A stretch of DNA of 64,000 bases from Rhizobium sp. ZPR4 (GCF_040215725.1 NZ_CP157967.1:3256501-3320500), one strand, 5' to 3'; positions 9,883-18,795 are shown, counted from the first letter of the stretch. The notes: generated by a model not told the origin, from the letters alone. Program-made: numbers and translations.

Positions 9883-10905
9883 ATGAACGATCTTCGCTCC
9901 AAACGTATCAGGCAGGCCGATATCGCCACTGCCGCCGGCGTCTCCGTCTCGACGGTGTCGCGGGTCCTCACCAATGAGCCCGGCATCAGCGAAACGATCC
10001 GCCAGCACATTTTCAAGGTCGCAAGCGATCTCGGCTATCCGCTGAAGACCGCAGCCGAGACGGCGGCTGGCGGCCTGGCACTGATCGCCAGCGACAGCGT
10101 CACCGGCGGCTTGAGCGTCTTTTACGAGGGCATTCTGGAAGGCCTGCGGGCGGGTGCTGCCGAGCGCGGCATGCGCTTCGACATCCGCCTCATCCGCGAG
10201 GCGAGAACCGAGCCGGATCTGGTCAAGGAATATCTGCAGACCGCCGGCGCCGAAGGCCTCTTTCTCGTCGGCATCGATCCCTCGGAAGAACTGTGCCGCT
10301 GGCTTGAGGCGAGCGGCACGCCGACCGTGCTCGTCAACGGCACCGATCCGAAGCTGCGCTTCGACGGCGTTTCGCCGTCGAATTTCTTCGGCGCCTATAA
10401 CGCAACCCGGCGCCTGCTCGATGCAGGTCACCGCCGCATCCTGCATCTCACCGGCTCGCATCGCCAGACGATCCGCGAGCGCATCCGCGGCTTCGAGGCA
10501 GCCATCGCTTCGGTGGAAGGTGCTGAAGGCCGCATCGTGCCGATGAATTTCCGGGGCAGCTCCAGCCACGAGGCCCATGACAAGACCGCCGAGATCCTGG
10601 CCGCCGGCGAGGGCTATACCGCCGCTTTCTGCATGAACGACTTCATTGCCGTCGGCGTGCTCGACGCTGTCACGGAAGCTGGCCTGCGGGTGCCGGAGGA
10701 TTTTGCCATCGTCGGCTTCGACGACCTGCCATGTGCCCTGATGACCAACCCTCGGCTGGCAACCATGCGCGTCGACCGCGCAGCGCTCGGACGCGAGGCC
10801 ATCGGCCTGATGATCGCGCGCTTCCGCGACCGCGATGCGCCGGCCCGCCACATCTGCCACGGCGTTCAACCGATCGCCGGCGGCACCCTTCCACCCGAAA
10901 GCTGA
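9883..10905 (+). CDS. LacI-family transcriptional regulator
   Basis: A 340-residue repressor. The N-terminal helix-turn-helix is classic (RQADIATAAGVSVSTVSRVL), followed by a hinge and a periplasmic-binding-protein-like effector domain ending in the family pattern VGFDDLP. The ATG at 9883 gives the usual spacing to the helix-turn-helix; the frame extends back to 9847 but that DNA holds the candidate operator. It is followed after 33 bases by the DUF2264 gene in the same direction and is divergent from the orphan binding protein, so it probably controls both flanks. The effector is unknown, most likely a sugar or uronide. Confidence 0.85.
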   Translation: MNDLRSKRIRQADIATAAGVSVSTVSRVLTNEPGISETIRQHIFKVASDLGYPLKTAAETAAGGLALIASDSVTGGLSVFYEGILEGLRAGAAERGMRFDIRLIREARTEPDLVKEYLQTAGAEGLFLVGIDPSEELCRWLEASGTPTVLVNGTDPKLRFDGVSPSNFFGAYNATRRLLDAGHRRILHLTGSHRQTIRERIRGFEAAIASVEGAEGRIVPMNFRGSSSHEAHDKTAEILAAGEGYTAAFCMNDFIAVGVLDAVTEAGLRVPEDFAIVGFDDLPCALMTNPRLATMRVDRAALGREAIGLMIARFRDRDAPARHICHGVQPIAGGTLPPES

Positions 10906-10938
10906 GCCTTCCCCAAAGCGGAAACAATCGAGAGAGCC

Positions 10939-12801
10939 ATGCCGATGATCTACGACCCCGCCAGCGCCAATCCGCTTGCCGGAAACCCGTTGAAAAACCT
11001 CGGCGACATGCGCCGCGCGCTGACCGACCTGTTCGATCCGCTGCTGCCCTATTTTTCCGAAGGCAATGCCCGCGTCCGCATCGATGCCGCCGGCGCGCAT
11101 TTCGACCGCGCCGCCGCCGATCTCGAGGGCTTCGCCCGCCCGCTCTGGGGCTTGGCGCCACTCGGCGCCGGCGGTGGCGACTTCCGCCATTGGGATCGTT
11201 ACGCTGAGGGCCTCGCCAATGGCGTCGACCCGAAACATCCGGAATATTGGGGCACGGTCAATGGCCGCGACCAGCGCATGGTCGAACTGGCCGCCCTCGG
11301 CTTCGCGCTTGCGCTCGTGCCCGAAAAGATCTGGGAGCCGCTCGATCAGCGCGCCCGTGACAATCTGATCACCTATCTCAAGCACGCCCGCACCTTCGAC
11401 TATGCCGACAACAACTGGAAGTTCTTCCGCATATTCGTCGATATCGCGCTTGACCGGCTCGGCGCCTCCTTCGACCGCAGCCTGACCGAAACCTATCTGA
11501 ACGAACTGGACGGCTTCTATATCGCTGACGGCTGGTATCGAGACGGCAATATCAGACGCATCGACCACTACATTCCCTTCGCCATGCACTTTTATGGGCT
11601 GATCTACTCCAAGCTCGTCAAGGACGACCGCGCCGAGCGCTATCGCGAGCGCGCCATACTATTTGCCAAGGATTTCCGCCATTGGTTCGCGCCAGACGGC
11701 GCCACAATCCCCTTTGGCCGGAGCCTCACCTATCGCTTCGCCTGTGCCGGCTTCTGGTCGGCGCTCGCCTTTGCCGATGTCGAGGCGCTGCCATGGGGCG
11801 AGATCAAGGGCCTGTGCCTCCGGCACTTGCGCTGGTGGGCCGACAAGCCGATCGCCCATCGCGACGGCACCCTGCCGATCGGCTTTGCCTATCCCAACCT
11901 CTTGATGTCGGAGAACTATAATTCCGCCGGCTCGCCTTATTGGGCGTTCAAGGCCTTCCTGCCCCTGGCGATCCCTGAAGCGCACCCATTCTGGACAGCG
12001 GAGGAAAAGCCACCGGAAAATGAGCCGGCTATCATCGCACAGAAGCATCCCGGCATGGTCCTGATGCGCGGCAAGGATGATGTCGTCGCGCTCTCCTGCG
12101 GCCAGGAAAACCAGCAAATGCGCTTCGGCGCCGAGAAATATTCGAAATTCGCCTATTCCGCCCGCTATGGCTTCAGCGTCGAAAGCGACGAGCGCATTTT
12201 TGCCGGCGGCGCCTTCGACAGCATGCTTGCCTTCAGCGACGATGGTCTGCACTACCGCGTGCGCGAAACCAACGAGGAAGCCAAGCTCGCCGGCGATACG
12301 CTCTATGCCAAATGGTCGCCCATGCCCGATGTGACTGTCGAAACATGGCTGGTGCCGGCCGCGCCCTGGCATATCCGCCTGCACAAGATCATCACGCCCC
12401 GGCCGCTGCAGACGGCCGAAGGCGGCTTTGCCATCGCACGACGGGATTTCGACAGAGACACGCTCTCATCCGCAGCCGGTGCCGCCTATGCGATCGGCGA
12501 AGAGGATTTCTCGGGCATTCTCGACCTCGGCTCGACGATCCCTCGCGAAGGCATAGCGCAGAAGGCACCGCCGAATACCAACCTCATCGTTTCCAAAACA
12601 CTGGTACCGCAGCTGCGCGGCACCATTTCCGCAGGCGAGACCATTCTCGTCTCTGCCGTACTTGCGGAGAAAGACCCCGCTGCCGTCGATCACGCCTGGA
12701 GCAAGCCGCCAACAAAGCCCGATATCGACGGCTTGCGCGCCCTCGTCAAAGACAAGGGCATCACAGTCAGCGCCATCGAGGCACCGGGTCGCCTGCCATG
12801 A
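10939..12801 (+). CDS. DUF2264 domain protein, probable glycoside-degrading enzyme
   Basis: A 620-residue protein without a signal peptide. The N-terminal part (about 1-370) is helical and rich in Trp/Tyr/His, such as GDFRHWDRYAEGLANG, YWGTVNGRDQRMVE and DNNWKFFRIF, as in alpha/alpha-barrel proteins of the DUF2264 family. The rest is predicted beta-rich. DUF2264 proteins sit in sugar catabolic loci, and I recall links to glucuronidase-type activity, which I cannot confirm here. Cytoplasmic location implies action on an imported oligosaccharide. The stop overlaps the next start by four bases (ATGA), so it is coupled to the hydroxyacid dehydrogenase. Confidence 0.7.
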   Translation: MPMIYDPASANPLAGNPLKNLGDMRRALTDLFDPLLPYFSEGNARVRIDAAGAHFDRAAADLEGFARPLWGLAPLGAGGGDFRHWDRYAEGLANGVDPKHPEYWGTVNGRDQRMVELAALGFALALVPEKIWEPLDQRARDNLITYLKHARTFDYADNNWKFFRIFVDIALDRLGASFDRSLTETYLNELDGFYIADGWYRDGNIRRIDHYIPFAMHFYGLIYSKLVKDDRAERYRERAILFAKDFRHWFAPDGATIPFGRSLTYRFACAGFWSALAFADVEALPWGEIKGLCLRHLRWWADKPIAHRDGTLPIGFAYPNLLMSENYNSAGSPYWAFKAFLPLAIPEAHPFWTAEEKPPENEPAIIAQKHPGMVLMRGKDDVVALSCGQENQQMRFGAEKYSKFAYSARYGFSVESDERIFAGGAFDSMLAFSDDGLHYRVRETNEEAKLAGDTLYAKWSPMPDVTVETWLVPAAPWHIRLHKIITPRPLQTAEGGFAIARRDFDRDTLSSAAGAAYAIGEEDFSGILDLGSTIPREGIAQKAPPNTNLIVSKTLVPQLRGTISAGETILVSAVLAEKDPAAVDHAWSKPPTKPDIDGLRALVKDKGITVSAIEAPGRLP

Positions 12802-13823
12802 CGTCATCCCTCTCCGGCCGCCCGGCCATCGCCCTTGCCATGCAGCCATCGCGTACGCGGCATGTTCTGCCGGAAGCACTCATTCAGCGCCTCGATACTA
12901 TCGGCCGCGTGCTCGATGCAGCGCCGATGCAAAGCTTCGACGACGCGCGCGCGGCCAGGTTGCTCGCGGAAACCGAAATCCTGATCACCGGCTGGGGTTC
13001 GCCGACGATCGATGCTGCGGCGCTGGCGCAGGCGCCGCATCTGAAGCTGGTGGTCCACGCCGCCGGCACGGTGAAGGGGTTGCTCGGCGACAGCCTGTTC
13101 GATCGCGGTATCCTTGTCAGCCATGCCGCCCAAGCCAATGCCATGCCGGTCGCCGAATTCACGCTTGCCGCCATCATCTTTGCCGGTAAGAAGGTCTTCC
13201 GGTTCCGCGATTTCTACGTTGCCGACCGCAATCGCCAGCGGACGGTGCCGATGCAGACCGACACCATCGGCAATTACGGCCGCACCATCGGCATCATCGG
13301 CGCCTCGCGCATCGGCCGGCGGGTGATCGAGCTGCTTGCTCCCTTCGACTACCGTATCCTGCTCTATGACCCGATGGTCGATACGACTGAAGCGACACGC
13401 CTCGGCGTCGAAAAGGCCGAGCTGGAAGCATTGATGGCATCGGCCGATATCGTTTCGCTGCACGCACCATCCCTGCCGGCGACGCGCCACATGATCGACG
13501 CCGGCCGCCTGTCGCTGATGAAGGACGGAGCGACGTTCATCAATACGGCACGCGGCGCGCTGGTCGACGAAGCCGCCCTGATCGCCGCGCTAAGGACCGG
13601 CCGCATCGACGCGATCATCGACGTCACCGACCCGGAAATTCCCGAGGTGGCATCGGCTTTCTACGATCTGCCGAATGTCTTCCTGACGCCGCATATAGCC
13701 GGCGCCGTCGGGCTGGAGCGAACCCGCCTTGGCGAGATGGCCGTCTACGAAGCCCTCCGCTTCATCGAGGGCAAGCCATTGCTCTATGAAATCCGCCGCG
13801 AGGACATGGCGCACATGGCATGA
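12798..13823 (+). CDS. D-isomer-specific 2-hydroxyacid dehydrogenase family protein
   Basis: A 341-residue NAD(P)-dependent oxidoreductase. The nucleotide-binding loop is GIIGASRIGRR (around residues 158-168). The substrate/catalytic Arg lies in NTARG, an acidic residue in DVTDPE and the catalytic His in LTPHIAG. The ATG at 12798 overlaps the DUF2264 stop; longer in-frame starts would lie inside that gene. It may reduce or oxidise a 2-keto/2-hydroxy acid produced from the sugar handled by the DUF2264 protein. It is the last gene of the LacI-linked operon. Confidence 0.85.
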   Translation: MTSSLSGRPAIALAMQPSRTRHVLPEALIQRLDTIGRVLDAAPMQSFDDARAARLLAETEILITGWGSPTIDAAALAQAPHLKLVVHAAGTVKGLLGDSLFDRGILVSHAAQANAMPVAEFTLAAIIFAGKKVFRFRDFYVADRNRQRTVPMQTDTIGNYGRTIGIIGASRIGRRVIELLAPFDYRILLYDPMVDTTEATRLGVEKAELEALMASADIVSLHAPSLPATRHMIDAGRLSLMKDGATFINTARGALVDEAALIAALRTGRIDAIIDVTDPEIPEVASAFYDLPNVFLTPHIAGAVGLERTRLGEMAVYEALRFIEGKPLLYEIRREDMAHMA

Positions 13824-13920
13824 TGCGACGCAGCAAATCCATGAAAACACCCTGAAATCGCCCCATTTCGGCACAGGCGAACAACTCGTTTTTAATCATT
13901 CCGCGCTAGCACTCTTCTTA

Positions 13921-13970
13921 GCGCATGATCTCAAAAGTTCGACTTCGAATTTTTGAAAAGGATCATGCGC
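13921..13970. repeat. Rhizobial palindromic repeat (GCGCATGATC...GATCATGCGC)
   Basis: Perfect 10-base arms at 13921-13930 and 13961-13970 enclose an inner AAAAGTTCGACTTCGAATTTTT that is itself nearly palindromic. This style of GCATGATC palindrome is common between rhizobial genes. It is about 97 bases after the dehydrogenase stop and could act as a weak terminator or mRNA 3'-end stabiliser. Confidence 0.6.
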
Positions 13971-14040
13971 CAACAAAGTTGTTGCTGCGTCCTTTGCGCG
14001 CCTGGAAGACGCGCGGCGCAGCAATGAAGAGGTTCTAGTA

Positions 14041-14628
14041 ATGCGTACCCGCGTCCTTTCCATTCTGGCCGTAATGCTGCTTAGCGTGCTGGCAGGCTGT
14101 GCCACCGCACCGTCGCGCACCCGCAACATCTGCGCGATCTTCGACCAGCGCGACGGCTGGTTCAACAACTGGCAGCGGGCGGCCGAGCGGACGGAACGCA
14201 AATACGGCGTGCCGGTGCCGATCCTGATGGCGACGATCTATACCGAATCCGGCTTCCGGCCGCGCGCCCGGCCGCCGCGCCGCTACTTGCTCGGCTTCAT
14301 TCCCTGGAAGCGCCCGACGACGGCCTACGGTTATTCGCAGGCGCTGGACGGCACATGGGACAAGTACAAGCGCGAGACAGGCAACTGGACAGCAAGCCGC
14401 ACCAATTTCGCCGACGCCATCGACTTCGTCGGCTGGTATCACTACCAGACCCACCTGCAGACGGGCGTTGCCCTGAATAACTCCTACGATCTCTATCTCG
14501 CTTATTACTCAGGCCCGAAGGGCTACCTGCAGGGATCGTGGCGCGGCAATTCGACCGCACTCGCCGGCGCCAGGCGTTTCAACGGCATGACGCGCATCTA
14601 CGCGCAGCAGCTGCCCAGCTGCAATTGA
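14041..14628 (+). CDS. Lytic-transglycosylase-like lipoprotein (SLT domain)
   Basis: A 195-residue predicted lipoprotein. The N-terminal signal ends in the lipobox LAGC (Cys20), so the mature protein would be membrane-anchored. The domain has the SLT catalytic-type segment ILMATIYTESGF with the candidate catalytic Glu, and then AYGYSQALDGTW, as in lysozyme-like transglycosylases that cleave peptidoglycan. The ATG at 14041 directly precedes the signal. It stands alone between a palindromic repeat and a RIME-like repeat. Whether it is active on peptidoglycan cannot be read from sequence, but the Glu and the GYSQ-like motif are intact. Confidence 0.8.
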   Translation: MRTRVLSILAVMLLSVLAGCATAPSRTRNICAIFDQRDGWFNNWQRAAERTERKYGVPVPILMATIYTESGFRPRARPPRRYLLGFIPWKRPTTAYGYSQALDGTWDKYKRETGNWTASRTNFADAIDFVGWYHYQTHLQTGVALNNSYDLYLAYYSGPKGYLQGSWRGNSTALAGARRFNGMTRIYAQQLPSCN

Positions 14629-14681
14629 TCGCAACGCTGGGCAAGAAGCCGTTTCCATTCAGGTATAGAGCGGCAAACCCT

Positions 14682-14784
14682 AGAGCAATTCCAGGAAAAG
14701 TGCGCAGCGGTTTTCCGTCCGGAATTGCGAGACAACAAAGAGATAGAGCGGTTCAGAGATTCCGTGAAAAACTGAACCGCTCTA
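14682..14784. repeat. RIME-like intergenic mosaic repeat, copy B
   Basis: Begins AGAGCAATTCCAGGAAAAGTG, contains GGAATTGC, then GAGCGGTTCAGAG and ends AACTGAACCGCTCTA. It is the closest match to copy A. Its last bases (CTA at 14782-14784) supply the stop codon, TAG on the minus strand, of the adjacent oxidoreductase gene. Confidence 0.85.
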
Positions 14785-16044
14785 GGGCCGCGGCTCCAGC
14801 AGATTGAGGCCGCCATCCTCGCCCCAGATATCGGCCACCGATACCTGCTGGCCCGTGCGGCTGCTTTGCAATGCGGCGATACCGCAGAGGACAGACATTG
14901 CCCCCGCCCGCGAGCCGGCGCGCTGCTTGAGCTCATCATTCGGGCCGGAGCGCAGGAGCATGTTGCGCAGCCGGTCGTCGCCGCCATAGTGTCCGCCGGA
15001 TGAGTGCGGCACCCAGATGCGCTCGACATCGCCGAAATTCTTCATGACGACGATCTCGTCCGCCGGGGGCATCGTCCAGTTCTGCTTCTCGTATTGGCGC
15101 AATTCGATGCGCCCCTTGTGGCCGTTGAAAGCGATGTGATGGCCTTCGATCGGCATATAGGTGTTGAGGGAATAGGAGACGTTGACGCCGTTGCAATAGC
15201 GGATGGAAGCAACCATCGTATCGGGGATATCGATATCCTCGCGGAAGACGCAGGCATCGCGCACATAACCGTCGACGGCAGAGGGGTCTTCATAGAGGCT
15301 CTCAAGTAGCGGCGTTGCGCTGATGTCGAGATAATAGTCGCACTCGTCCTTGTATCGACAGCCGCGACAGCGCTCGCCGCGGAACGGACCCTTGCGGCCG
15401 TAATGCTTGAGCTCGGCAAAGGCGGCGACCGTTTCCGGATCGGAATCCAGGTACCAGTTCAGAAGGTCGAAATGATGCGTCGCCTTGTGAACGAAGAGAC
15501 TGCCGGAATTTTCGACGAAGGCATGCCAGCGGCGGAAATAGTCGGCGCCGTGGCTGGTGTCGAGATACCAGTGGAAGTCGACAGAGGTGACATCGCCGAT
15601 GACGCCGGAATTGATCAGTTCCTTGATCTTCGCCGCCGTTGGCGCAAAGCGGTAGTTAAAGGAAATATCCAGCCGCTTGCCAGTCCGCGCCTCGGCATTG
15701 AGGATGCGCTTGATCTTGTCGACGGTCGTCGTCATCGGCTTCTCGCTGATGACATTGGCGCCGGCTTCCATGGCTTTGACGATCAGATCGTCATGCGTGG
15801 AATCGCGGGTGCAGACGATGACGAGATCCGGCTTTTCCACCCGCAGCAGCTCATCGAAGTCGGTATAAACGGGCACGGATGCACCGATATAGTCGAGCGC
15901 CCGCTTGGCGCGCATGGCATTGAGATCGCACACCGCCACGAGTTCGACCTCGTTGCTCCAGCGCTCCACCAGATCCTTGCCCCACATGGTCGCTCCACGG
16001 TTTCCCGTGCCGACCAGAACGTAACGTTTCTTCGATGACTGCAT
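14782..16044 (-). CDS. Gfo/Idh/MocA-family oxidoreductase with a Cys motif
   Basis: A 420-residue NAD(P)-dependent sugar oxidoreductase. The Rossmann loop is VGTGNRG (11-17) and the family motif EKP is at 101-103. A Cys cluster C226-x2-C229-x5-C235 (RCRGCRYKDEC) sits in the C-terminal domain; similar clusters occur in some Gfo/Idh members and suggest metal binding or structural disulphides. The ATG at 16044 is chosen because GGAGGAGCAG stands just before it; a start at 16065 would lack this. It lies 107 bases downstream of the enolase-like gene on the same strand and probably shares its TetR-controlled promoter. The sugar substrate is unknown. Confidence 0.85.
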   Translation of the reverse strand: MQSSKKRYVLVGTGNRGATMWGKDLVERWSNEVELVAVCDLNAMRAKRALDYIGASVPVYTDFDELLRVEKPDLVIVCTRDSTHDDLIVKAMEAGANVISEKPMTTTVDKIKRILNAEARTGKRLDISFNYRFAPTAAKIKELINSGVIGDVTSVDFHWYLDTSHGADYFRRWHAFVENSGSLFVHKATHHFDLLNWYLDSDPETVAAFAELKHYGRKGPFRGERCRGCRYKDECDYYLDISATPLLESLYEDPSAVDGYVRDACVFREDIDIPDTMVASIRYCNGVNVSYSLNTYMPIEGHHIAFNGHKGRIELRQYEKQNWTMPPADEIVVMKNFGDVERIWVPHSSGGHYGGDDRLRNMLLRSGPNDELKQRAGSRAGAMSVLCGIAALQSSRTGQQVSVADIWGEDGGLNLLEPRP

Positions 16045-16151
16045 CTGCTCCTCCAGAATCTGCAAACAGCGATTATGAGGCCTCTGCGGCCTGAATTTAC
16101 CTCGGAGGCGTGCCCGAGAGGGTTCAAAGCCTCACGATCGCGACCGAAATC

Positions 16152-17573
16152 CTAAGTCGGCGACCTCTCCATCGCCGACCAATCCGGCGCAACCGACGAA
16201 CCAAGTCCAACGGCATTGATGACCGAGCCTATCGCAAGCTGCCCCGCCTCGATCCGCAGTCGCGTGCGGCCATTGCTGACGCGGTAAAGATCGGAATGGA
16301 CCTCGGCGAAAGCGGCCTGCTCCGCCTCCGGCGCGCCGGCCATGCCGTCGACATAGTGATGGCCGTTGCGCTCGATATGCGTCATGCCGATGAGGGAAGC
16401 GAGCGCCAGGTCCTGCTGCACGGCAAGGCCCCCTTGTGTCGTCAGGTCTTCCGCCGACATGAAATAGGGAATGCCGTCCTCCGCACTCCATTTGGCGACG
16501 CGCGCCCGGTTCAATAGCGAGCGATAGAAACCCTTGCAGGATTTCGAAGAGATCCCGGTGTAGCCAAGCCCTCTTGCCGTGACGAAGGCATCGATGTCGG
16601 CATCGGATTCGTCGATCTCTACCGGCTTGAAGGCGGCCAGCGCCCTCACCGGCTTCTCGAAGGCATGGGCGCGGGCGATCGGCTGCTCGACGAACAGGAT
16701 CGAGGCCGCAAACCGTTCGAGCCTGGGCTCCTCCTTCACCCGAGACAGCAGATCGGCGACCGCTTCGGCGGATGAGAACTGCTCGTTGCCGTCAAGCGTT
16801 ACCGAATAAGAGGGCACCTTGGCGTCGATGATGGCAGCGACGCGGCAAAGGCGGTCGATATCGGCATCCGGGGCGCCGGAAACCTTGACCTTGAAGAAGG
16901 TCAGGCCATAGGCTTCGATCGCCTCCTCGAAACTTTCCGGCAGGCCGTCGTTCAGGCGCTCGCTCGCCGGAATATCACCAGACACGATCGCATCGACCAG
17001 GCCGACGGTATGGCGCGCGGCAAGGCTTGCAGCCGGCTGCAAGGTCGCGAGGAAACCGGAGAGATCAAAGCCCGAAAGATCGCGCGCGGTGGAGTGATCG
17101 ATGCCGGGGCGATTTGCCTTGATCGCCTGCGAGATCGTCAGCCCTTCCAGACGGCAGAGCGCGTCGAGGATGGCCCGGTTGGCAAGCGCCAGACCGAAGG
17201 AGGCCACCAGCCCGTTCAGCTTCTCAGCCGCTGCCCGGGCATGGTGCGAGGCCTCGACAGCCGCATGCAGGCCAAAGGCCGTTCCCGACCCCGCACTCTT
17301 CAGCGCATCGAGCGCCAAAGCCAGGGAACGGCGCAGCTGGTTTTCATTGTCGGCATTGGAAAGTTTGGGCGATTTGTCGAACCATTTCGGCACCATCAGC
17401 TCGGCGGCCATCCCCTTGGCCGAGCGTCCCTGCGCATCCTCGATGCGCACACGCAGAAAAATCTGCCGCGCCTCCCGCAGCGTCGCCGCCCCAAAACGGA
17501 AGGGAAGCCGCAGCTTGACCGGGCGCTCGAATGCCTCGGCTTCGACAAGCCTGATGTTCAATGGTTCGGTCAT
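16152..17573 (-). CDS. Enolase-superfamily protein (mandelate racemase/muconate lactonizing-like)
   Basis: A 473-residue protein, longer than typical superfamily sugar acid dehydratases (about 380-420). An N-terminal capping domain precedes the barrel. Superfamily-like positions include FFKVKV (Lys pair), LDGNEQF (first metal-ligand Asp), FVEQP (Glu) and EIDESDAD, followed by GISSKSCKG, where the second catalytic Lys may lie. Such enzymes abstract the proton alpha to a carboxylate, most often dehydrating sugar acids. With three Gfo/Idh enzymes nearby, a sugar acid or an oxidised glycoside is a reasonable but unproven substrate. A palindrome identical in style to one before the ABC operon stands about 250 bases upstream. 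Confidence 0.75.
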   Translation of the reverse strand: MTEPLNIRLVEAEAFERPVKLRLPFRFGAATLREARQIFLRVRIEDAQGRSAKGMAAELMVPKWFDKSPKLSNADNENQLRRSLALALDALKSAGSGTAFGLHAAVEASHHARAAAEKLNGLVASFGLALANRAILDALCRLEGLTISQAIKANRPGIDHSTARDLSGFDLSGFLATLQPAASLAARHTVGLVDAIVSGDIPASERLNDGLPESFEEAIEAYGLTFFKVKVSGAPDADIDRLCRVAAIIDAKVPSYSVTLDGNEQFSSAEAVADLLSRVKEEPRLERFAASILFVEQPIARAHAFEKPVRALAAFKPVEIDESDADIDAFVTARGLGYTGISSKSCKGFYRSLLNRARVAKWSAEDGIPYFMSAEDLTTQGGLAVQQDLALASLIGMTHIERNGHHYVDGMAGAPEAEQAAFAEVHSDLYRVSNGRTRLRIEAGQLAIGSVINAVGLGSSVAPDWSAMERSPT

Positions 17574-17589
17574 GATGCTGGCGGCTCCC

Positions 17590-17663
17590 GTGATTGTCAG
17601 GCAAGTCTGTGTATCTGGGCTACTGGCGTGCGTGGCCCCTCACCCCGCGTGCGGGGAGAGGCT
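17590..17663. repeat. Partial copy of the 8.2-kb palindromic repeat
   Basis: Shares GTGATTGTCAGGC and CGTGGCCCCTCA with the element at 8187-8370 and ends in a CCCCGCGTGCGGGG hairpin (17643-17656). The right arm of the longer element is missing. It lies in the 336-base gap between the enolase-like gene and tetR; the rest of that gap holds the TetR operator and a promoter-like box. Confidence 0.6.
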
Positions 17664-17820
17664 ATGTAATTCATTGCAGAACCAGTTGTACCGTCGTCAG
17701 CCGGTCGCATCGCCTTGCGGCAGGCGACGGGTCATGTCGATACGACAGATTTCACGCTATCTCCTCCATGCCCGGTTCCCTCCAGAACCAGGAAAAGCAA
17801 ATATTTGGCCACCTAAGTAA

Positions 17821-17838
17821 TGTAACCATATGGTTACA
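17821..17838. promoter_or_regulatory. Predicted TetR operator before the minus-strand enolase/Gfo-Idh operon
   Basis: TGTAACCATATGGTTACA is a perfect 18-bp palindrome. A TTGACA box on the minus strand lies at 17867-17862, 23 bases away, so the palindrome would cover the start region of the minus-strand transcript. A near-identical site, TGTAACCAAATAGTTATA, stands at 18729-18746 with the same spacing to TTGACA. The intervening tetR gene is the obvious candidate binder. Confidence 0.75.
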
Positions 17839-17909
17839 AGATCGCGCGTTGTCGTCAGCCTTGTCAATCACCTTTTGAAAATTTCTCGAAGGCACCGGAG
17901 CCCCCGTTT

Positions 17910-18614
17910 CTAGGCGCCGTGTACGCGGATCGAAGCGAGCGTAACGGCAACAATATGCTCACCCCAGTCATTCAGCGCATCCGGCGCCGTCAGCTTCCGC
18001 GCAAAAATCGTCGACAAGGTGTGACGGTTCGACAAATAGAAAAAGCCGAGTGCCGCGATCGTGAGATAGACCGATATGGGATCGACCGCCGGCCGGAAAA
18101 TGCCGAGCGCCTCGCCGCGGCGCAGCACATCCGCAAGTTCGTCGATCAGATGCGAATGCATGGCCGAAACTTTGTCCGACCGCTGCAGATAATGCGCATG
18201 ATGCAGGTTTTCGGTGGCAAGCAGGCTTAGAAACTCGGGATGCGCAAGGAAATGCCGCCAGGTGAACAAGGCCAGCTCCCGCATCCCCTCCTCCGGATGG
18301 CGGCGTGCCAGATCGAGCTGTTTTTCGGCGTTGCGGATCGTCGCATAGGTCGCCTCCAGCACGGCGAGATAGAGCCCCTCCTTGTCGCCGAAATAGTGAT
18401 ACAGCATCCGCTTGTTGGTCTGCGCCCGCGCCGCGATAGCATCCACCCGGGCGCCGCCGAAACCGTGCGCGGCAAATTCTTCCGTTGCCGCTTCCAGGAT
18501 CGTTTCCTGGGTGCGCTGCGGATTGCGCGACACCTTCTTCGATCGCTTCGCGACGGCCTTATCGGCATCCGCTTGTGCTGTATTTTCAGTCTCTTGTCTC
18601 GCCCTGCCCGCCAT
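17910..18614 (-). CDS. TetR-family transcriptional regulator
   Basis: A 234-residue repressor. After a charged 30-residue N-terminal tail, the TetR helix-turn-helix is clear (ILEAATEEFAAHGFGGARVDAIAARAQTNKRMLYHYF split over residues 38-75), followed by an all-helical ligand domain. The matching palindromes at 17821-17838 and 18729-18746 flank this gene and stand before the two operons of the sugar locus, which argues that it represses both. Its own promoter must lie in the 181-base gap it shares with the ABC operon. Confidence 0.85.
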   Translation of the reverse strand: MAGRARQETENTAQADADKAVAKRSKKVSRNPQRTQETILEAATEEFAAHGFGGARVDAIAARAQTNKRMLYHYFGDKEGLYLAVLEATYATIRNAEKQLDLARRHPEEGMRELALFTWRHFLAHPEFLSLLATENLHHAHYLQRSDKVSAMHSHLIDELADVLRRGEALGIFRPAVDPISVYLTIAALGFFYLSNRHTLSTIFARKLTAPDALNDWGEHIVAVTLASIRVHGA

Positions 18615-18700
18615 AGACGATCTCCTTCCCGAACGATAGCATTAGCGATGGATGCTGCCGGCTCCCGCACGCCTCGTTTTCATTACGACGCGATTGGTGC

Positions 18701-18746
18701 TTGACAGCGATCGCGTTTCTATCCAACTTGTAACCAAATAGTTATA
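18701..18746 (+). promoter_or_regulatory. Promoter box and predicted TetR operator of the sugar ABC operon
   Basis: TTGACA at 18701-18706 is a good -35 element. About 17 bases on, CAACTT is a weak -10 abutting the imperfect palindrome TGTAACCAAATAGTTATA at 18729-18746. The palindrome matches the perfect one at 17821-17838 in 15 of 18 positions. The operator would cover the transcription start, consistent with repression. Confidence 0.65.
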
Positions 18747-18795
18747 TCATGCAAAGCAGTTCGTAAATCATCGGTTCGCTGGGGAGGAGACCAGG

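Noticed and set aside
12312..12797. Longer start for the hydroxyacid dehydrogenase
   Set aside because: The extension overlaps the DUF2264 gene in another frame and is Arg/His-rich noise; the ATG at 12798 overlaps the previous stop in the usual ATGA fashion.
17821..17838. The palindrome before the enolase-like gene as a transposon end or attachment site
   Set aside because: No integrase, transposase or target duplication is nearby, and a second near-identical copy lies in another promoter region, which fits an operator better.
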